Shown here in pieces: positions 19,534 through 28,784 of a DNA stretch of 64,000 nt (position 1 is its first letter; the number at the start of each line of letters is the position of its first letter). A model generated the notes under the pieces. It did not search any database. It had not been told where the DNA came from and saw nothing but the letters and a program-made list of their open reading frames with translations. The translations under genes and the position numbers were made by a program. Source of the stretch: Variovorax ginsengisoli (GTDB taxonomy: Bacteria; Pseudomonadota; Gammaproteobacteria; Burkholderiales; Burkholderiaceae_C); contig NZ_JAUJZH010000025.1 in NCBI RefSeq assembly GCF_030486595.1, positions 49,136 through 113,135 on the forward strand. Reading direction: 5' to 3'.

Positions 19534-21214
19534 GGTCCTGCGGCGTGCCACCCGGACGCGAGAGCGCAGCCAGCGCCTCCGCATCTGTGCGGTAGCTGAA
19601 CAGCATCGGCCCCGGCGCCAGCAGCCCGGCGCGTTCGAGCACCTGCTGCGCCGGCAGCTTCAGGCCCGAGATGTGCAGCCGCACGCCCTGCGACTCCAGC
19701 AGGCGGCGGATGCTGCCGAACACCTCGGCGCCGGTGATGTCGATCCGGTTGATCGGGTAGGCGAACAGGCAGACGTCGGTCAGCCCGGGCCGTTGGGCCA
19801 GCGCCACCGTGATGGCGCGCTCCAGCGTGCTGGCGGATGCGAAGTCGAGTTCGGCGTCCATCCGCAGCGCGTACAGGTCGGGCGCCAGCGGCGGCAGGTG
19901 CCACAGGTGGCGGTCGCGCAGGCTGCCGTCCGGGTGCAGGCCGACCTCGATGATGCGCGGGTGCAGGTGGCGGTACATGTAGTGCGCCAGCGCCGCCAGC
20001 AGGCCGCCCAGCACGCCCCAGTAGATCGACGGCGCGGTGGCGATGGTCAGCACGAAGGTGCCGAGCGCGATCGCGGCCTCGATGCGCGAGATCCGCCACA
20101 GGGCCACGAAGGCCGAAGGCCGCAGCAAGCCGATGGTGGCGGTGGCGACGATCGCCGCCAGCACCGCCTGCGGCACGTGGTAGAGCAGCGGCATGGCCCA
20201 GAGCAGCGCGGCCGCCACCACGGCCACGCTGAACAGCGTCGCCCACTGGGTCTTGGCGCCGGCGTACAGCGTGATGGCCGAACGCGAGAACGAGGAGCTG
20301 GTCGGGAACGATCCTGTCAGGCCCGAGGCGATCTTGCCCAGCCCCTGGCCGATCAGGTCCTGGTTCTCGTTCCAGAGCTTGCCGGCGCGGGCGTTGTCGA
20401 CCTTGGCGCTCGATGCGGTCTCCAGGAAGCTCACCAGCGTGACCAGGAAGGCCGGCAGCAGCAGGTTGCCGAGTTCGTTGACCGTGAGGCCGCCCGGCCA
20501 GTAGAAGTGCGGCAGGCCCGCGGGCAGCTTGCCGATCACCGCGCCGCCGTTCAGCGCATAGCCGACCGCGGCACTGATCGCCGCGGCGGCCGCGACCAGC
20601 GCCATGGTGGTCGGGAACTTGGGCGCCAGCCGCTTGCCGAGCCACAGCATCGCCATGCCGCCGAGCCCGAAGGCGATCGCGACCAGGTCGGGCAGCGGGC
20701 CATGCATCACCTGGACCACCGAGCGGCCGGTGTAGCCCAGCAGGGCCGGCAGCTGCGACAGCGTGATCAGCACCGCCGCGCCCTGCGTGAAGCCCATCAG
20801 CACCGGCGAATTGACCATTCGCAGCAGCCAGCCGAAGCGGGCCGCGCCCAGCGTGACCTGCATCAGTCCCGACAGCAGCGTGAGCCAGACCGCGTAGGCC
20901 ACCCATTCGGCGCTGCCCGGGATCGCCAGCGGCGCCAGCGAGGCGCCGACCAGCAGGCTGGTCAGCGCAGTGGGCCCGACCGACAGCCGGGCCGAGGAGC
21001 TGAAGAGCAACGCGATCAAGGCCGGCAGCAGCGCGGCGTAGACGCCGGTCACCAGCGGCATGCCCGCCAGCGCCGCGTACGCCACGCCCTGCGGGATGAC
21101 CATCAGCGCGACGGTGACGCCGGCCGCGGCCTCGTTGACGAGCAGGGCCCGGTCGGGGCGTGGCCAGGTCAGGAAGGGGAGCCAGCGCTCGAGCTGGTCG
21201 CGGGTCAGGGCCAT
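19502..21214 (-). CDS. SulP-family (SLC26A-like) anion transporter with STAS domain
   Basis: 570 residues. The first 400 hold the multi-helix SulP transport domain. PQGVAYAALAGMPLVTGVYA is the family signature near the N-terminus, and ETASSAKVDNARAG follows later. The C-terminal STAS domain spans about residues 430-550 (DAELDFASASTLERAI, NRIDITGAEVFGSIRR). Likely substrates are sulfate, bicarbonate or dicarboxylates; the sequence does not decide. The ATG at 21214 gives MALTRDQLERWLPFL; a longer frame exists, but its extra residues are not conserved-looking. Confidence 0.9.
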   Translation of the reverse strand: MALTRDQLERWLPFLTWPRPDRALLVNEAAAGVTVALMVIPQGVAYAALAGMPLVTGVYAALLPALIALLFSSSARLSVGPTALTSLLVGASLAPLAIPGSAEWVAYAVWLTLLSGLMQVTLGAARFGWLLRMVNSPVLMGFTQGAAVLITLSQLPALLGYTGRSVVQVMHGPLPDLVAIAFGLGGMAMLWLGKRLAPKFPTTMALVAAAAAISAAVGYALNGGAVIGKLPAGLPHFYWPGGLTVNELGNLLLPAFLVTLVSFLETASSAKVDNARAGKLWNENQDLIGQGLGKIASGLTGSFPTSSSFSRSAITLYAGAKTQWATLFSVAVVAAALLWAMPLLYHVPQAVLAAIVATATIGLLRPSAFVALWRISRIEAAIALGTFVLTIATAPSIYWGVLGGLLAALAHYMYRHLHPRIIEVGLHPDGSLRDRHLWHLPPLAPDLYALRMDAELDFASASTLERAITVALAQRPGLTDVCLFAYPINRIDITGAEVFGSIRRLLESQGVRLHISGLKLPAQQVLERAGLLAPGPMLFSYRTDAEALAALSRPGGTPQDLSPAPARASS

Positions 21215-21284
21215 GCGCGGTGTCCGCGGGGTGTTGGGGAATGCACCCGCCGATGATACGAAAGCGCCAAGGTAGATTCCCTCC

Positions 21285-22679
21285 ATGACCGAACTGCGAT
21301 CCCTTTTCGACGCCCAGCACCGGGCCAGCCGCGAGACCGCCGACCTGTCGGTCGCCGAGCGGCGCGATCGCGTGCGGCGGGTGCAGCGCCTGCTCGACCA
21401 GCACGGGGAAGCGATCTCGGCCGCGGTCGAGGCCGACTTCGGCGTCCGTTCCGCGGCGCTTACCGAAGTGGCCGACCTGCTGGTGCTGCGCAGCCTGCTC
21501 AAGCAGCTGCTGCACCGCGTCGAGGCCTGGAGCCGGCCGGTGCGCGTGCGCACGCCGCTGCAGCTGAAGCCCGCGCGGGCCTTCGTCCAGCGCCAGCCGC
21601 TGGGCGTGGTCGGCGTGATCTCGCCCTGGAACTATCCGCTTCAGCTGTCGCTCGGGCCGGCGGCGACCGCGCTGGCGGCGGGCAACCGCGTGATGCTCAA
21701 GCCGAGCGAACTCACGCCGCGCACCTCGGCACTGCTGGCAGAGCTGATCCGGCAGGCTTTCGCCCCGGAGGAATTCACCGTGGTGCAGGGCGATGCCGAC
21801 GTTGCCGCGCGCTTCGCGAGCCTGCCCTTCGACCACCTGTTCTTCACCGGCTCGACCGCGGTCGGGCGCAAGGTGGCGCAGGCCGCGGCGGCCAACCTGA
21901 CGCCGACCACGCTCGAGCTGGGCGGCAAGTCGCCGTGCATCGTCGATGCCTCGGCCGACCTGGAAAAGGCGGCGCTGCGCATCGCGCACGGCAAGCTGCT
22001 CAATGCGGGCCAGACCTGCATCGCACCCGACTATGTGCTGCTGCCGCGCGGCCGCGAGGATGCGTTCGCGGCCGCCTGGCAGCGCGCGGTGGCGCGGCTG
22101 TTCCCGCGCTTCGACGGCAATCCCGACTACGCATCGATCCTGGGCGAGGGCCACCTGGCGCGCCTGCGTGCGCTGCTCCAGGAGGCGAAGGACAGCGGCG
22201 CCCGCATCGAGCAGGCGGCCGCTGCCGGGCCGCCGGGCTCGCGCCAGCTGGCACCGGCGCTCGTCATCGGTCCGGACGCCGGTCTGCGGCTGCTGCGCGA
22301 GGAAATCTTCGGCCCCATCCTGCCGGTGCTGCCCTGCGACGACGGCGACGAGGCGATCCGCTACATCAACGCCCGTCCGCGGCCGCTGGCGCTCTACTGG
22401 TTCGGCACCGACACGGCGGCCCGCGACCGCGTGCTGGCGCGCACCGTGAGCGGCGGCGTGACGGTCAACGACACGCTGATGCACATCGTGCACGACAACC
22501 TGCCGTTCGGCGGCGTCGGCGAGAGCGGCTGGGGTTCCTACCACGGCGAGGTCGGCTTCCTGCGCTTCACCCAGCAGAAGGCGGTGCTGGTGCAGTCGCG
22601 CTGGTCGGCCGGCGCGATGATCTACCCGCCGTACGGCCAGAGGTTCCGCCGCATGATGAAGCTGTTGCGGCTGCTCTGA
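21285..22679 (+). CDS. coniferyl aldehyde dehydrogenase-type ALDH
   Basis: 464 residues, NAD(P)-dependent aldehyde dehydrogenase. Visible: SPWNYPLQLSLGPAATALA, FTGSTAVGRKV, the catalytic Glu in LELGGKSP and the nucleophile Cys in NAGQTCIAPDY. The C-terminal hydrophobic/basic tail and overall pattern match the short ALDH3-like coniferyl aldehyde dehydrogenases (CalB), which oxidise lignin-derived and long-chain aldehydes. It is divergent from the SulP gene. Confidence 0.87.
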   Translation: MTELRSLFDAQHRASRETADLSVAERRDRVRRVQRLLDQHGEAISAAVEADFGVRSAALTEVADLLVLRSLLKQLLHRVEAWSRPVRVRTPLQLKPARAFVQRQPLGVVGVISPWNYPLQLSLGPAATALAAGNRVMLKPSELTPRTSALLAELIRQAFAPEEFTVVQGDADVAARFASLPFDHLFFTGSTAVGRKVAQAAAANLTPTTLELGGKSPCIVDASADLEKAALRIAHGKLLNAGQTCIAPDYVLLPRGREDAFAAAWQRAVARLFPRFDGNPDYASILGEGHLARLRALLQEAKDSGARIEQAAAAGPPGSRQLAPALVIGPDAGLRLLREEIFGPILPVLPCDDGDEAIRYINARPRPLALYWFGTDTAARDRVLARTVSGGVTVNDTLMHIVHDNLPFGGVGESGWGSYHGEVGFLRFTQQKAVLVQSRWSAGAMIYPPYGQRFRRMMKLLRLL

Positions 22680-22692
22680 TGAAGCCCCGGCG

Positions 22693-23547
22693 TCAGCCGC
22701 GCTTCTTGTGCTGGAAGGCGGTCGGGGACTGCCCGGTGGCGGCCTTGAACATCGCGCAGAAGGCGCTGTCGGTGGCGTAGCCGCTGGCCGAGGCCACCAG
22801 GCTCACCGCCATGCCGCGCGCCAGCAGCGGCAGCGCATGGGCCAGCACCGCCTGCTGGCGCCATTGCTGCCAGCTCATGCCGAGCTGGTCGCGAAAGAGC
22901 CGCGCCACGGTGCGCTCGCTGGCGCCGATCTGCTGCGCCCGCTCGGCCAGCGTGGCCCGGTTGGCCGGATTGCGCAGCAGCGCCTCGCACAACTGGCGCA
23001 GGCGCTTGTCGGTGGGAAGCGGCACGTCGATGCGGATCTGGGTGGCGCGCTCGAGCTCGTCGACCAGCAGCGGCGCGATCCAGCGCTCGCGCTGGGCGGC
23101 GTGCGGGTCGGCCGGCGGCAGCCCGTCGGGCGTGGTGTCCAGCGCCAGCATCAGCGCGCGCAGCAGCGGACTGATCTCGAGCACCTCGCAGCGCTCCCAG
23201 GCCGGGCCGAGCCAGCTGTGGAGGTAGACGGTGCGCAGCTCGGCATCCTCGATCAGCGAGATGCTGTGCGGCATGTCGGCTGGTACCCAGAGGGCGCGCG
23301 AGGGCGGCACGATGTAGCTGCCGTCCTCGGTGCTCAGGCGGATCACGCCACGGGTCGAGAAGGTCAGCTGCGGCCAGGGATGCTGGTGCAGCTCGACCTG
23401 CGTGTCGGCGTTGAGGAAGTGCTCCTTGGCCCGCAACGGACGCAGCGCATCGGGCGCGTAGAGATGCGGCGTGAGCGGGCCGACGCTGTTGGCGGGCGCG
23501 GAGCCGGGAGCGCGGTCGGTCGCGGAAGGGGCAGCGATGGGCGGCAT
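22693..23547 (-). CDS. AraC-family regulator with N-terminal cupin
   Basis: 284 residues. The N-terminal part is a cupin-like sensor (VELHQHPWPQLTFSTRGVI). The C-terminal part has two AraC helix-turn-helix motifs (QQIGASERTVARLFRDQLG and VASASGYATDSAFCAMFK, ending GQSPTAFQHK). It is divergent from an MFS gene across 89 bases containing GACAA-n3-TTGTC at 23554-23566, so it probably controls that transporter. Confidence 0.9.
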   Translation of the reverse strand: MPPIAAPSATDRAPGSAPANSVGPLTPHLYAPDALRPLRAKEHFLNADTQVELHQHPWPQLTFSTRGVIRLSTEDGSYIVPPSRALWVPADMPHSISLIEDAELRTVYLHSWLGPAWERCEVLEISPLLRALMLALDTTPDGLPPADPHAAQRERWIAPLLVDELERATQIRIDVPLPTDKRLRQLCEALLRNPANRATLAERAQQIGASERTVARLFRDQLGMSWQQWRQQAVLAHALPLLARGMAVSLVASASGYATDSAFCAMFKAATGQSPTAFQHKKRG

Positions 23548-23636
23548 GAATTCGACAAATCTTGTCTCTGTATCGCCATTCTGCCGCTCCGACCCGGCTT
23601 AGGATCGACCCCCGAGCCAGTTTCTTGTAGCAATCC

Positions 23637-24884
23637 ATGTCTTCCGCCTCCCATTCCCCCGCCGCGCCCACCGTGCGTTCCGACGTCAAGCTGATCGGCC
23701 TGGTCGGCCTCGCGCATGCCGTCAGCCACTTCAGCCAGCTGTTGCTGGCGCCGCTGTTCCCGTGGCTGAAGGACGCCTTCAATGTCAGCTACACCGAGCT
23801 CGGCGCGGTGCTGACCGCGTTCTTCGTGGTCTCCTGCGTGGTGCAGGCCGCCTCGGGCTTCATCGTCGACAAGCTCGGCCCGCGGCCGGTTCTGTTCGTC
23901 GGGCTGGGCCTGCTCGGGCTGGCGGCCTTCGGCTATGCGCTGGCGCAGAACTACTGGATGCTGCTCGGCGCGGCGGTCGTCGCCGGCGTCGGCAACGGCG
24001 TGTTCCATCCCGTGGACTACACCCTGTTCAACCGCAAGGTGGCGCCGACGCGCCTGGGCCACGCCTACAGCGTGCACGGCATCACGGGCAGCCTGGGCTG
24101 GGCGCTGGCACCGGCCATGATGGTGCCGCTGGCGATGGCTTTCGGCTGGCGCGTGGCGCTGGCGGCGGGCGGCGGCGTGGCGGTGGTGGTGCTGCTGGTG
24201 CTGTGGCTCAACCGCAGCGTGCTGTCGCTCGACGTCAAGGCGGTGCAGCACGCGACCGGCACGGCCGGCCCGGCGGCGGCGGGCGGCGAATTCGCCTTCC
24301 TGAAGATCCCGGCGGTCTGGATGTGCTTCGGCTTCTTCTTCTTCTATGCCATGGCCCTGAGCGTGGTGCAGACCTTTGCGCCGTCCGCGGCCGGACGGCT
24401 GCACGACGTGCCGGTGGCGCTGATCGCGATGTGCCTGACGATCTACATGGTCGCCAGTGCGGCCGGCATGGTGGTGGGCGGCTTCCTGGCCTCGGACCCG
24501 ACGCGCTGCGAGCGCATCGTCGGTGGCGGTTTCGGGGTGGCGGCGGGGCTCGCGCTGGTGCTGGCCCTGGCCGACTTCGCGCCGGTGCTGGTGCCGGTGA
24601 TGTTCGGCGCCATGGGCTTCGCCTCGGGCATCGCCGGGCCGTCGCGCGACCTGCTGGTCAAGCGCTCGACCCCGGCCAATGCCACGGGCCGCGTCTACGG
24701 CGTGGTGTATGCCGGGCTCGACATCGGTCAGGCGGTGGCGCCGCTGATCTTCGGCCGGCTCATGGACCACGGCCAGTACGTCAGCGTGATCGTCGGGCTG
24801 GCGGTGGTGCAGGGCGTGCTGATCGCCAGCGCTTTCAATGTCCGGCGGGTGCGGCGCGAGGCGCTGGTGCCGGCCTCGGCCTGA
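23637..24884 (+). CDS. MFS transporter
   Basis: 415 residues with about twelve hydrophobic helices. The loop 2-3 motif appears as GFIVDKLGPRPVLFVG. HAVSHFSQLLLAPLFPW near the N-terminus resembles the fosmidomycin-resistance (Fsr)/CynX-type exporter branch. Substrate unknown. The divergent AraC gene is the likely regulator. It ends 20 bases before the convergent ribH gene. Confidence 0.9.
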   Translation: MSSASHSPAAPTVRSDVKLIGLVGLAHAVSHFSQLLLAPLFPWLKDAFNVSYTELGAVLTAFFVVSCVVQAASGFIVDKLGPRPVLFVGLGLLGLAAFGYALAQNYWMLLGAAVVAGVGNGVFHPVDYTLFNRKVAPTRLGHAYSVHGITGSLGWALAPAMMVPLAMAFGWRVALAAGGGVAVVVLLVLWLNRSVLSLDVKAVQHATGTAGPAAAGGEFAFLKIPAVWMCFGFFFFYAMALSVVQTFAPSAAGRLHDVPVALIAMCLTIYMVASAAGMVVGGFLASDPTRCERIVGGGFGVAAGLALVLALADFAPVLVPVMFGAMGFASGIAGPSRDLLVKRSTPANATGRVYGVVYAGLDIGQAVAPLIFGRLMDHGQYVSVIVGLAVVQGVLIASAFNVRRVRREALVPASA

Positions 24885-24903
24885 CCGCCGCGCCGCCGCT
24901 CGC

Positions 24904-25416
24904 TCAGGCGGCGATCAGCGCCTCGACGCGGCGCAAGCCCTCGATGGTCTTGACGCAGGCCTCGGCCGCCTCGGTGCCCTTGATCGCGAAATGCCGGTGG
25001 AAGTACTTGCGGTGCTCCACATGCTCGTGGAAGTGGTGCGGCGTCAGCACCGCCGACAGCACCGGCACGCCGGTCTCGAGCTGCACCCTCATCAGCGAAT
25101 CGACGACCGTGGCGGCCACGAAGTCGTGGCGGTAGATGCCGCCGTCCACCACCAGCGCGCAGCCGACGATCGCTGCATAGCGGCCCGAGCCGGCCAGGCG
25201 CTTGGCATGCAGCGGGATCTCGAAGGCGCCGGGCACGTCGAAGACGTCGATGGTGTCGACCGGCACGCCGAGGCGCTTCATCTCGGCCAGGAAGGCGTCG
25301 CGCGCCTGGTGGACGATGTCCGAATGCCACTGCGCCTGCACGAAGGCGATGCGCTGGCCGCGCGGTGCATCGGCGGCCGGAATGGCGGAGAGGGGAAGGT
25401 CGTTGATCTGACTCAT
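24904..25416 (-). CDS. ribH: 6,7-dimethyl-8-ribityllumazine synthase, type II (RibH2)
   Basis: 170 residues. It condenses 5-amino-6-ribitylaminouracil with 3,4-dihydroxy-2-butanone 4-phosphate, the penultimate step of riboflavin synthesis. The substrate site FDVPGAFEIPLHAKRL is clear. The His-rich LTPHHFHEHVEH and HFAIKGTEAA are characteristic of the decameric RibH2 type known from Brucella and rhizobia rather than the icosahedral RibH1. The ATG at 25416 has AAAGG six bases upstream. It stands alone behind an FMN riboswitch. Confidence 0.92.
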   Translation of the reverse strand: MSQINDLPLSAIPAADAPRGQRIAFVQAQWHSDIVHQARDAFLAEMKRLGVPVDTIDVFDVPGAFEIPLHAKRLAGSGRYAAIVGCALVVDGGIYRHDFVAATVVDSLMRVQLETGVPVLSAVLTPHHFHEHVEHRKYFHRHFAIKGTEAAEACVKTIEGLRRVEALIAA

Positions 25417-25466
25417 GGTTTGCCTTTGCAAGGATTGCCTGAATCAGGGCGCACGAACCCGCGGCA

Positions 25467-25492
25467 GGGGCCGGTACGAACGTGCCGGCCCC
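25467..25492 (-). promoter_or_regulatory. hairpin between FMN riboswitch and ribH (possible expression platform)
   Basis: GGGGCCGG and CCGGCCCC pair around a short loop, downstream of the aptamer and upstream of the ribH ribosome site. No T-run follows, so an intrinsic terminator is unlikely. Translational or Rho-dependent control would fit. Confidence 0.55.
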
Positions 25493-25504
25493 GCCATGGG
25501 GTCG

Positions 25505-25658
25505 CGCTCTCTTTCATCCGGACTGTGACCGTCGGCCCCGGGATCGCACCGGGTCTGCTGACCCTGCGGCGAGTTGCGTCGCCGCAGGCGCTCGCGGGCT
25601 CGTGCAGCCCGGGCTGCCATCACCGCCGGTGGGGAGTTTCACCCCGCCCTGAGAACGC
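25505..25658 (-). ncRNA. FMN riboswitch (RFN element)
   Basis: Read on the minus strand the RFN core is nearly textbook: TTCTCAGGGCGGGG opens the aptamer, GTGAAACTCCCCACCGGCGG follows, then AGCCCGCGAGCG, GTCAGCAGACCCGGTG, CCGGGGCCGACGGTCA and the closing AGTCCGGATGAAAGAGAG. It senses flavin mononucleotide and controls the single downstream gene ribH. Bounds are given to the P1 helix. Confidence 0.95.
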
Positions 25659-25765
25659 TTGCCTCGACGGTTGTCGAAGCAGCCCGGATTCTAGGCAAGT
25701 CGGCCGCGACGCGCTGTCGCCCACGAGCCAAGCCCCATCGCGGGGCAGGGCCGCGCCACGGCGCA

Positions 25766-26860
25766 TCAGCGGGCGGCCAGGAATTGCGCCATGCGCTGCA
25801 GTTCGTCGTCGAGCGCGGCACGGAACGCGGCGCCCTGCGGCTGGCCTGCGGCGTAGCCGAAGTCGGGTTGCAGCCGGCCGTCGCGGGCCGGGACGTTGGC
25901 CCAGCCGATCACCTGGTCCCGCCACAGCATCGGCAGGGCGTAGTAGCCGAACTGCCGTTTCGCAGCCGGCGTGTAGGCCTCGAACTTGTACGGCCAGCCC
26001 CACAGCAGCGTGAAGCGGCGGCGGTCCCAGACCACCGGGTCGAAGGGCGCGAGCAGGCGCAGTTCATCGTCCGGCGTGTGGCGCTGCGAGCGCGGGTTCT
26101 CGTCGGCCGGCCAGTACCAGGTCGTGCCGTCGATGCGGCAGCTGGCGAGCTGCTTGCGCGCCAGCGCCAGCGCGGCTTGCGTCTGTGCCGACAGGTGCGG
26201 GGCGCCGTAGCCGAGCAGCCGCACCAGGTAGGTGAGGCTCGCGGCCGGCAGCGGCGCGTACTTGCGCACGATCAGGTCGACCAGCGCGCCGGCGCGCCGG
26301 GCGCGGCCGGCCGGGCTGTCGTCGGCGGGCGGGTGGGTCACCGCCTCGTAGATGCGGGTGCCGCCGTCGCGCCGCTGGACCCGCAGCAGGCCGCGGTAGT
26401 GCATGTCGTCGAGCAGGTGCGTGCTGGCATTGCTGGAGCCGCCCCAGTAGTTCTTCATGCGGCCGTGCGCGAATTGCAGCTCGACCGCGCGCGGATGCAC
26501 CGGCCCGCGCTCGCGCACGAAGGCCAGCACCTCGGCGGCCTTGCGCCGGGTCTCGGCGTCCCAAGGGCGGGCGGCCTCGCGCGGGTGCATCAGCGCCAGG
26601 TGCTCGCGCGGCAGGAAGCCGTAGTTCACCAGGCAATCCTCCTCGACCGCGAGCCGCGCGTAGCGGCCTTCGAGGTCGCCGGCGCGATAGTCCTTGACGC
26701 GATGGCGCAGGGTCAGGTCCTGGGCCCGCGCAGGGGCGCGGATCGGGTCGGCTTGCACGAAGCCCAGGCGCCGGATCGCGGCCGGCAGCGTGGTGGGCGT
26801 GAAGAGGGTGCGCGCCACCGCGTAGCGGCGCAGGTGGTCGAGCGTGGGGTCGGTGGGCAT
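25766..26860 (-). CDS. YcaQ/AlkX-family DNA glycosylase-like winged-helix protein
   Basis: 364 residues, HTH_42 family. E. coli YcaQ and Streptomyces AlkX relatives unhook interstrand crosslinks and excise N7-alkyl adducts; their QxD catalytic motif is present here as GFVQADPIRAPARAQD. Further family residues include EDCLVNYGFLPREHLAL and KNYWGGSSNASTHLLDDMH. The start at 26860 (MPTDPTLDHLRRY) is preferred; an earlier start would overlap the NnrU gene. Confidence 0.85.
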   Translation of the reverse strand: MPTDPTLDHLRRYAVARTLFTPTTLPAAIRRLGFVQADPIRAPARAQDLTLRHRVKDYRAGDLEGRYARLAVEEDCLVNYGFLPREHLALMHPREAARPWDAETRRKAAEVLAFVRERGPVHPRAVELQFAHGRMKNYWGGSSNASTHLLDDMHYRGLLRVQRRDGGTRIYEAVTHPPADDSPAGRARRAGALVDLIVRKYAPLPAASLTYLVRLLGYGAPHLSAQTQAALALARKQLASCRIDGTTWYWPADENPRSQRHTPDDELRLLAPFDPVVWDRRRFTLLWGWPYKFEAYTPAAKRQFGYYALPMLWRDQVIGWANVPARDGRLQPDFGYAAGQPQGAAFRAALDDELQRMAQFLAAR

Positions 26861-26871
26861 GCGGTGGTGGG

Positions 26872-27447
26872 TCAGCCGAGCAGCGGCATGCCCGTGAGCC
26901 ATCCGTGGACCTTGAACAGGAAGGCGGCATACACGCCCAAGCCCCCGACCACGGCGACGATGTCGTTCACGGCGCTCGGCGGCGCACCGGGTACGCTGCG
27001 CGGCACCGCGCGGCGCTTGACGGAAATGCGGTCGGCCACCGCCCAGGCGAGAAAGGCGCCGAACAGGAGCAGGTCAGCCAGGGTGCCGTTGGCCAGCAGG
27101 TGGGCGGTGGCCCAGAGCTTCACCGCCAGCAGCATGGGATGCCGGGCCGCGCGTTGAATGCGCCCGGGCAGGTAGGCGGCGAAGAGCAGTGGAAACACCG
27201 GCAGCATCAGCAGCAGCGCGAGATGCCGCAGCCCGGTCGGCGGCGTGTAGAGCACCACGGGGGTCAGGCGTGCCTGACCGTAACCATGAATGAGCAACAG
27301 CAATCCGGCCAGCGAGGCCAGGGCGTACATGCCTTTCCAGGCCCGCTCGCCGCGTCGCGCCACCTGCGCATCGCGCCAGGCGGGCGCGACGATCGACACG
27401 GAATGGATGCCGAGGAACAGGACGAGGCCGATGACGAGAAGGGACAT
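26872..27447 (-). CDS. NnrU-family membrane protein
   Basis: 191 residues with about five hydrophobic helices. It matches NnrU, a membrane protein first linked to denitrification in rhodobacters and related to 15-cis-zeta-carotene isomerase (haem-binding). FLGIHSVSIVAPAWRD, ARHPMLLAVKLWATAHLLANG and the terminal helices fit. No denitrification genes adjoin. It lies 11 bases upstream of the YcaQ-like gene on the same strand. Confidence 0.87.
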   Translation of the reverse strand: MSLLVIGLVLFLGIHSVSIVAPAWRDAQVARRGERAWKGMYALASLAGLLLLIHGYGQARLTPVVLYTPPTGLRHLALLLMLPVFPLLFAAYLPGRIQRAARHPMLLAVKLWATAHLLANGTLADLLLFGAFLAWAVADRISVKRRAVPRSVPGAPPSAVNDIVAVVGGLGVYAAFLFKVHGWLTGMPLLG

Positions 27448-27495
27448 GACGAACGCTCCGGATGGTGTTCAACGGTCGTTGGGAGGCGAATCAGC

Positions 27496-27945
27496 TTACA
27501 GCCAGGAGGGCTTGGCGATGAAGGCCTGCCTTGCCTGTCGATCGAATCCCGCGGATTCATAGAACTGGAATGTGGCTTCGTCCTTCCTGCCGGTCATCAG
27601 CATGACCTTGTAGCAGCCTCGGGACCAGGCGGCGGACAGTGCCTCTGCCAGGACGGCCCTGCCGAACCCGCAAGCGCGGTGCTCCGCCAGGGTGACGACA
27701 TTCTCGATGACGCCGTAGGGCCTGCCGCCGCGTGTGAGGTTAGGGATCACGGCCAGCGTGCAGCTGGAAACCAGTCGAGATTCGACGAACGCCCCGAAGT
27801 AGCGAATGCCCCAGTTCGCCTGGATTTCATGCCAGACCGCTTCGATCCGCGTGGGTTCCGGGAGGGGCTCGTCGGCGTCGTGGAGATGCTTGTAGAGATG
27901 AAGCAGTGCGGAAAGGTCGGAGTGGGCGAGCTCACGTATTTGCAT
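27496..27945 (-). CDS. GNAT-family N-acetyltransferase
   Basis: 149 residues, one GNAT domain. The acetyl-CoA pyrophosphate-binding turn is VTLAEHRACGFGRAVL (R-x-x-G-x-G/A type), preceded by YGVIENVV and followed by KVMLMTGRKDEATFQFYESAGF. The acceptor is unknown. The ATG at 27945 begins the typical MQIRELAHSDL. Confidence 0.9.
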   Translation of the reverse strand: MQIRELAHSDLSALLHLYKHLHDADEPLPEPTRIEAVWHEIQANWGIRYFGAFVESRLVSSCTLAVIPNLTRGGRPYGVIENVVTLAEHRACGFGRAVLAEALSAAWSRGCYKVMLMTGRKDEATFQFYESAGFDRQARQAFIAKPSWL

Positions 27946-28131
27946 GGGCGGATCGAGCGGAGAGCGGCTTCTACTTTGTTCCCCGCATCCTATCGATGCG
28001 ACCACGCGATGACATGGGAAAGGTCCGAAAGCCGGCCAGTGATTTCAGATGGTTCCAAGTCTTCGCCTTGGACGCCACGGCTACCATTGCGCGCATGCAG
28101 GCGCGTCCCGGTCGTCGCTCTAAATCTCCCC

Positions 28132-28782
28132 ATGTACGTTCCCAGACACCATGAACTGCCCGGCAGCGATGCCGCCCTCGCATTGATCGAGGCCCATCCG
28201 CTCGGCGCCTGGGTCGTGCCAGGTGCCGACGGGCTCGTTGCCAACCATCTGCCGTTTCTCCTGGATCGGTCGCGCGGCAAATTCGGAACCCTCCTTGGCC
28301 ACGTTTCACGAGCCAATCCGGTCTGGCGCCAACTTGATGCATCGAGGCAATCGATCGTCATGTTCCAGGGTCCCGACGCCTACATCACGCCGGCTTGGTA
28401 CCCGGGCAAGCGCGAGCACGGAAAGGTCGTCCCGACCTGGAATTATGAGGTCGCGCACGCGCATGGCGTCGCACGGGCGATCCACGACGAGGGTTGGTTG
28501 CGCGACCTGCTGGCGCGGCTCACCTCCGACAACGAGGCAGAACGACCCATGCCGTGGTCGATGGCGGACGCGCCGAGCGATTTCATCGACAGGCTGCTGC
28601 GCGCCGTCGTCGGCATCGAGATTCCGATCGACGACCTCGTCGGCAAGCGCAAGGCAAGTCAGGACGAGGAACTGCAGGACCGGTGGGGCACCGTGGAGGG
28701 CCTGATGGCCGAAGGCAGCGACAACGCACTGGCGATGGCGTCGCTGGTGCGAAACGCCATCGGCCGGTCCGAAGGCGTCTGA
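28132..28782 (+). CDS. FMN-binding PaiB-like protein
   Basis: 216 residues of the FMN_bind_2 family. Bacillus PaiB represses sporulation and degradative enzyme genes and has a split-barrel flavin-binding fold. Signatures: MYVPRHHE at the start, GHVSRANPVWRQLD, GPDAYITPAWYPGK and VPTWNYEVAHAHG. Whether it regulates transcription here is unproven. Confidence 0.9.
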   Translation: MYVPRHHELPGSDAALALIEAHPLGAWVVPGADGLVANHLPFLLDRSRGKFGTLLGHVSRANPVWRQLDASRQSIVMFQGPDAYITPAWYPGKREHGKVVPTWNYEVAHAHGVARAIHDEGWLRDLLARLTSDNEAERPMPWSMADAPSDFIDRLLRAVVGIEIPIDDLVGKRKASQDEELQDRWGTVEGLMAEGSDNALAMASLVRNAIGRSEGV

Positions 28783-28784
28783 CC

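Noticed and set aside
19452..22544. A 1030-codon minus-strand frame across the SulP and aldehyde dehydrogenase genes
   Set aside because: It reads the SulP gene out of frame and the dehydrogenase gene antisense; no domain is recognisable.
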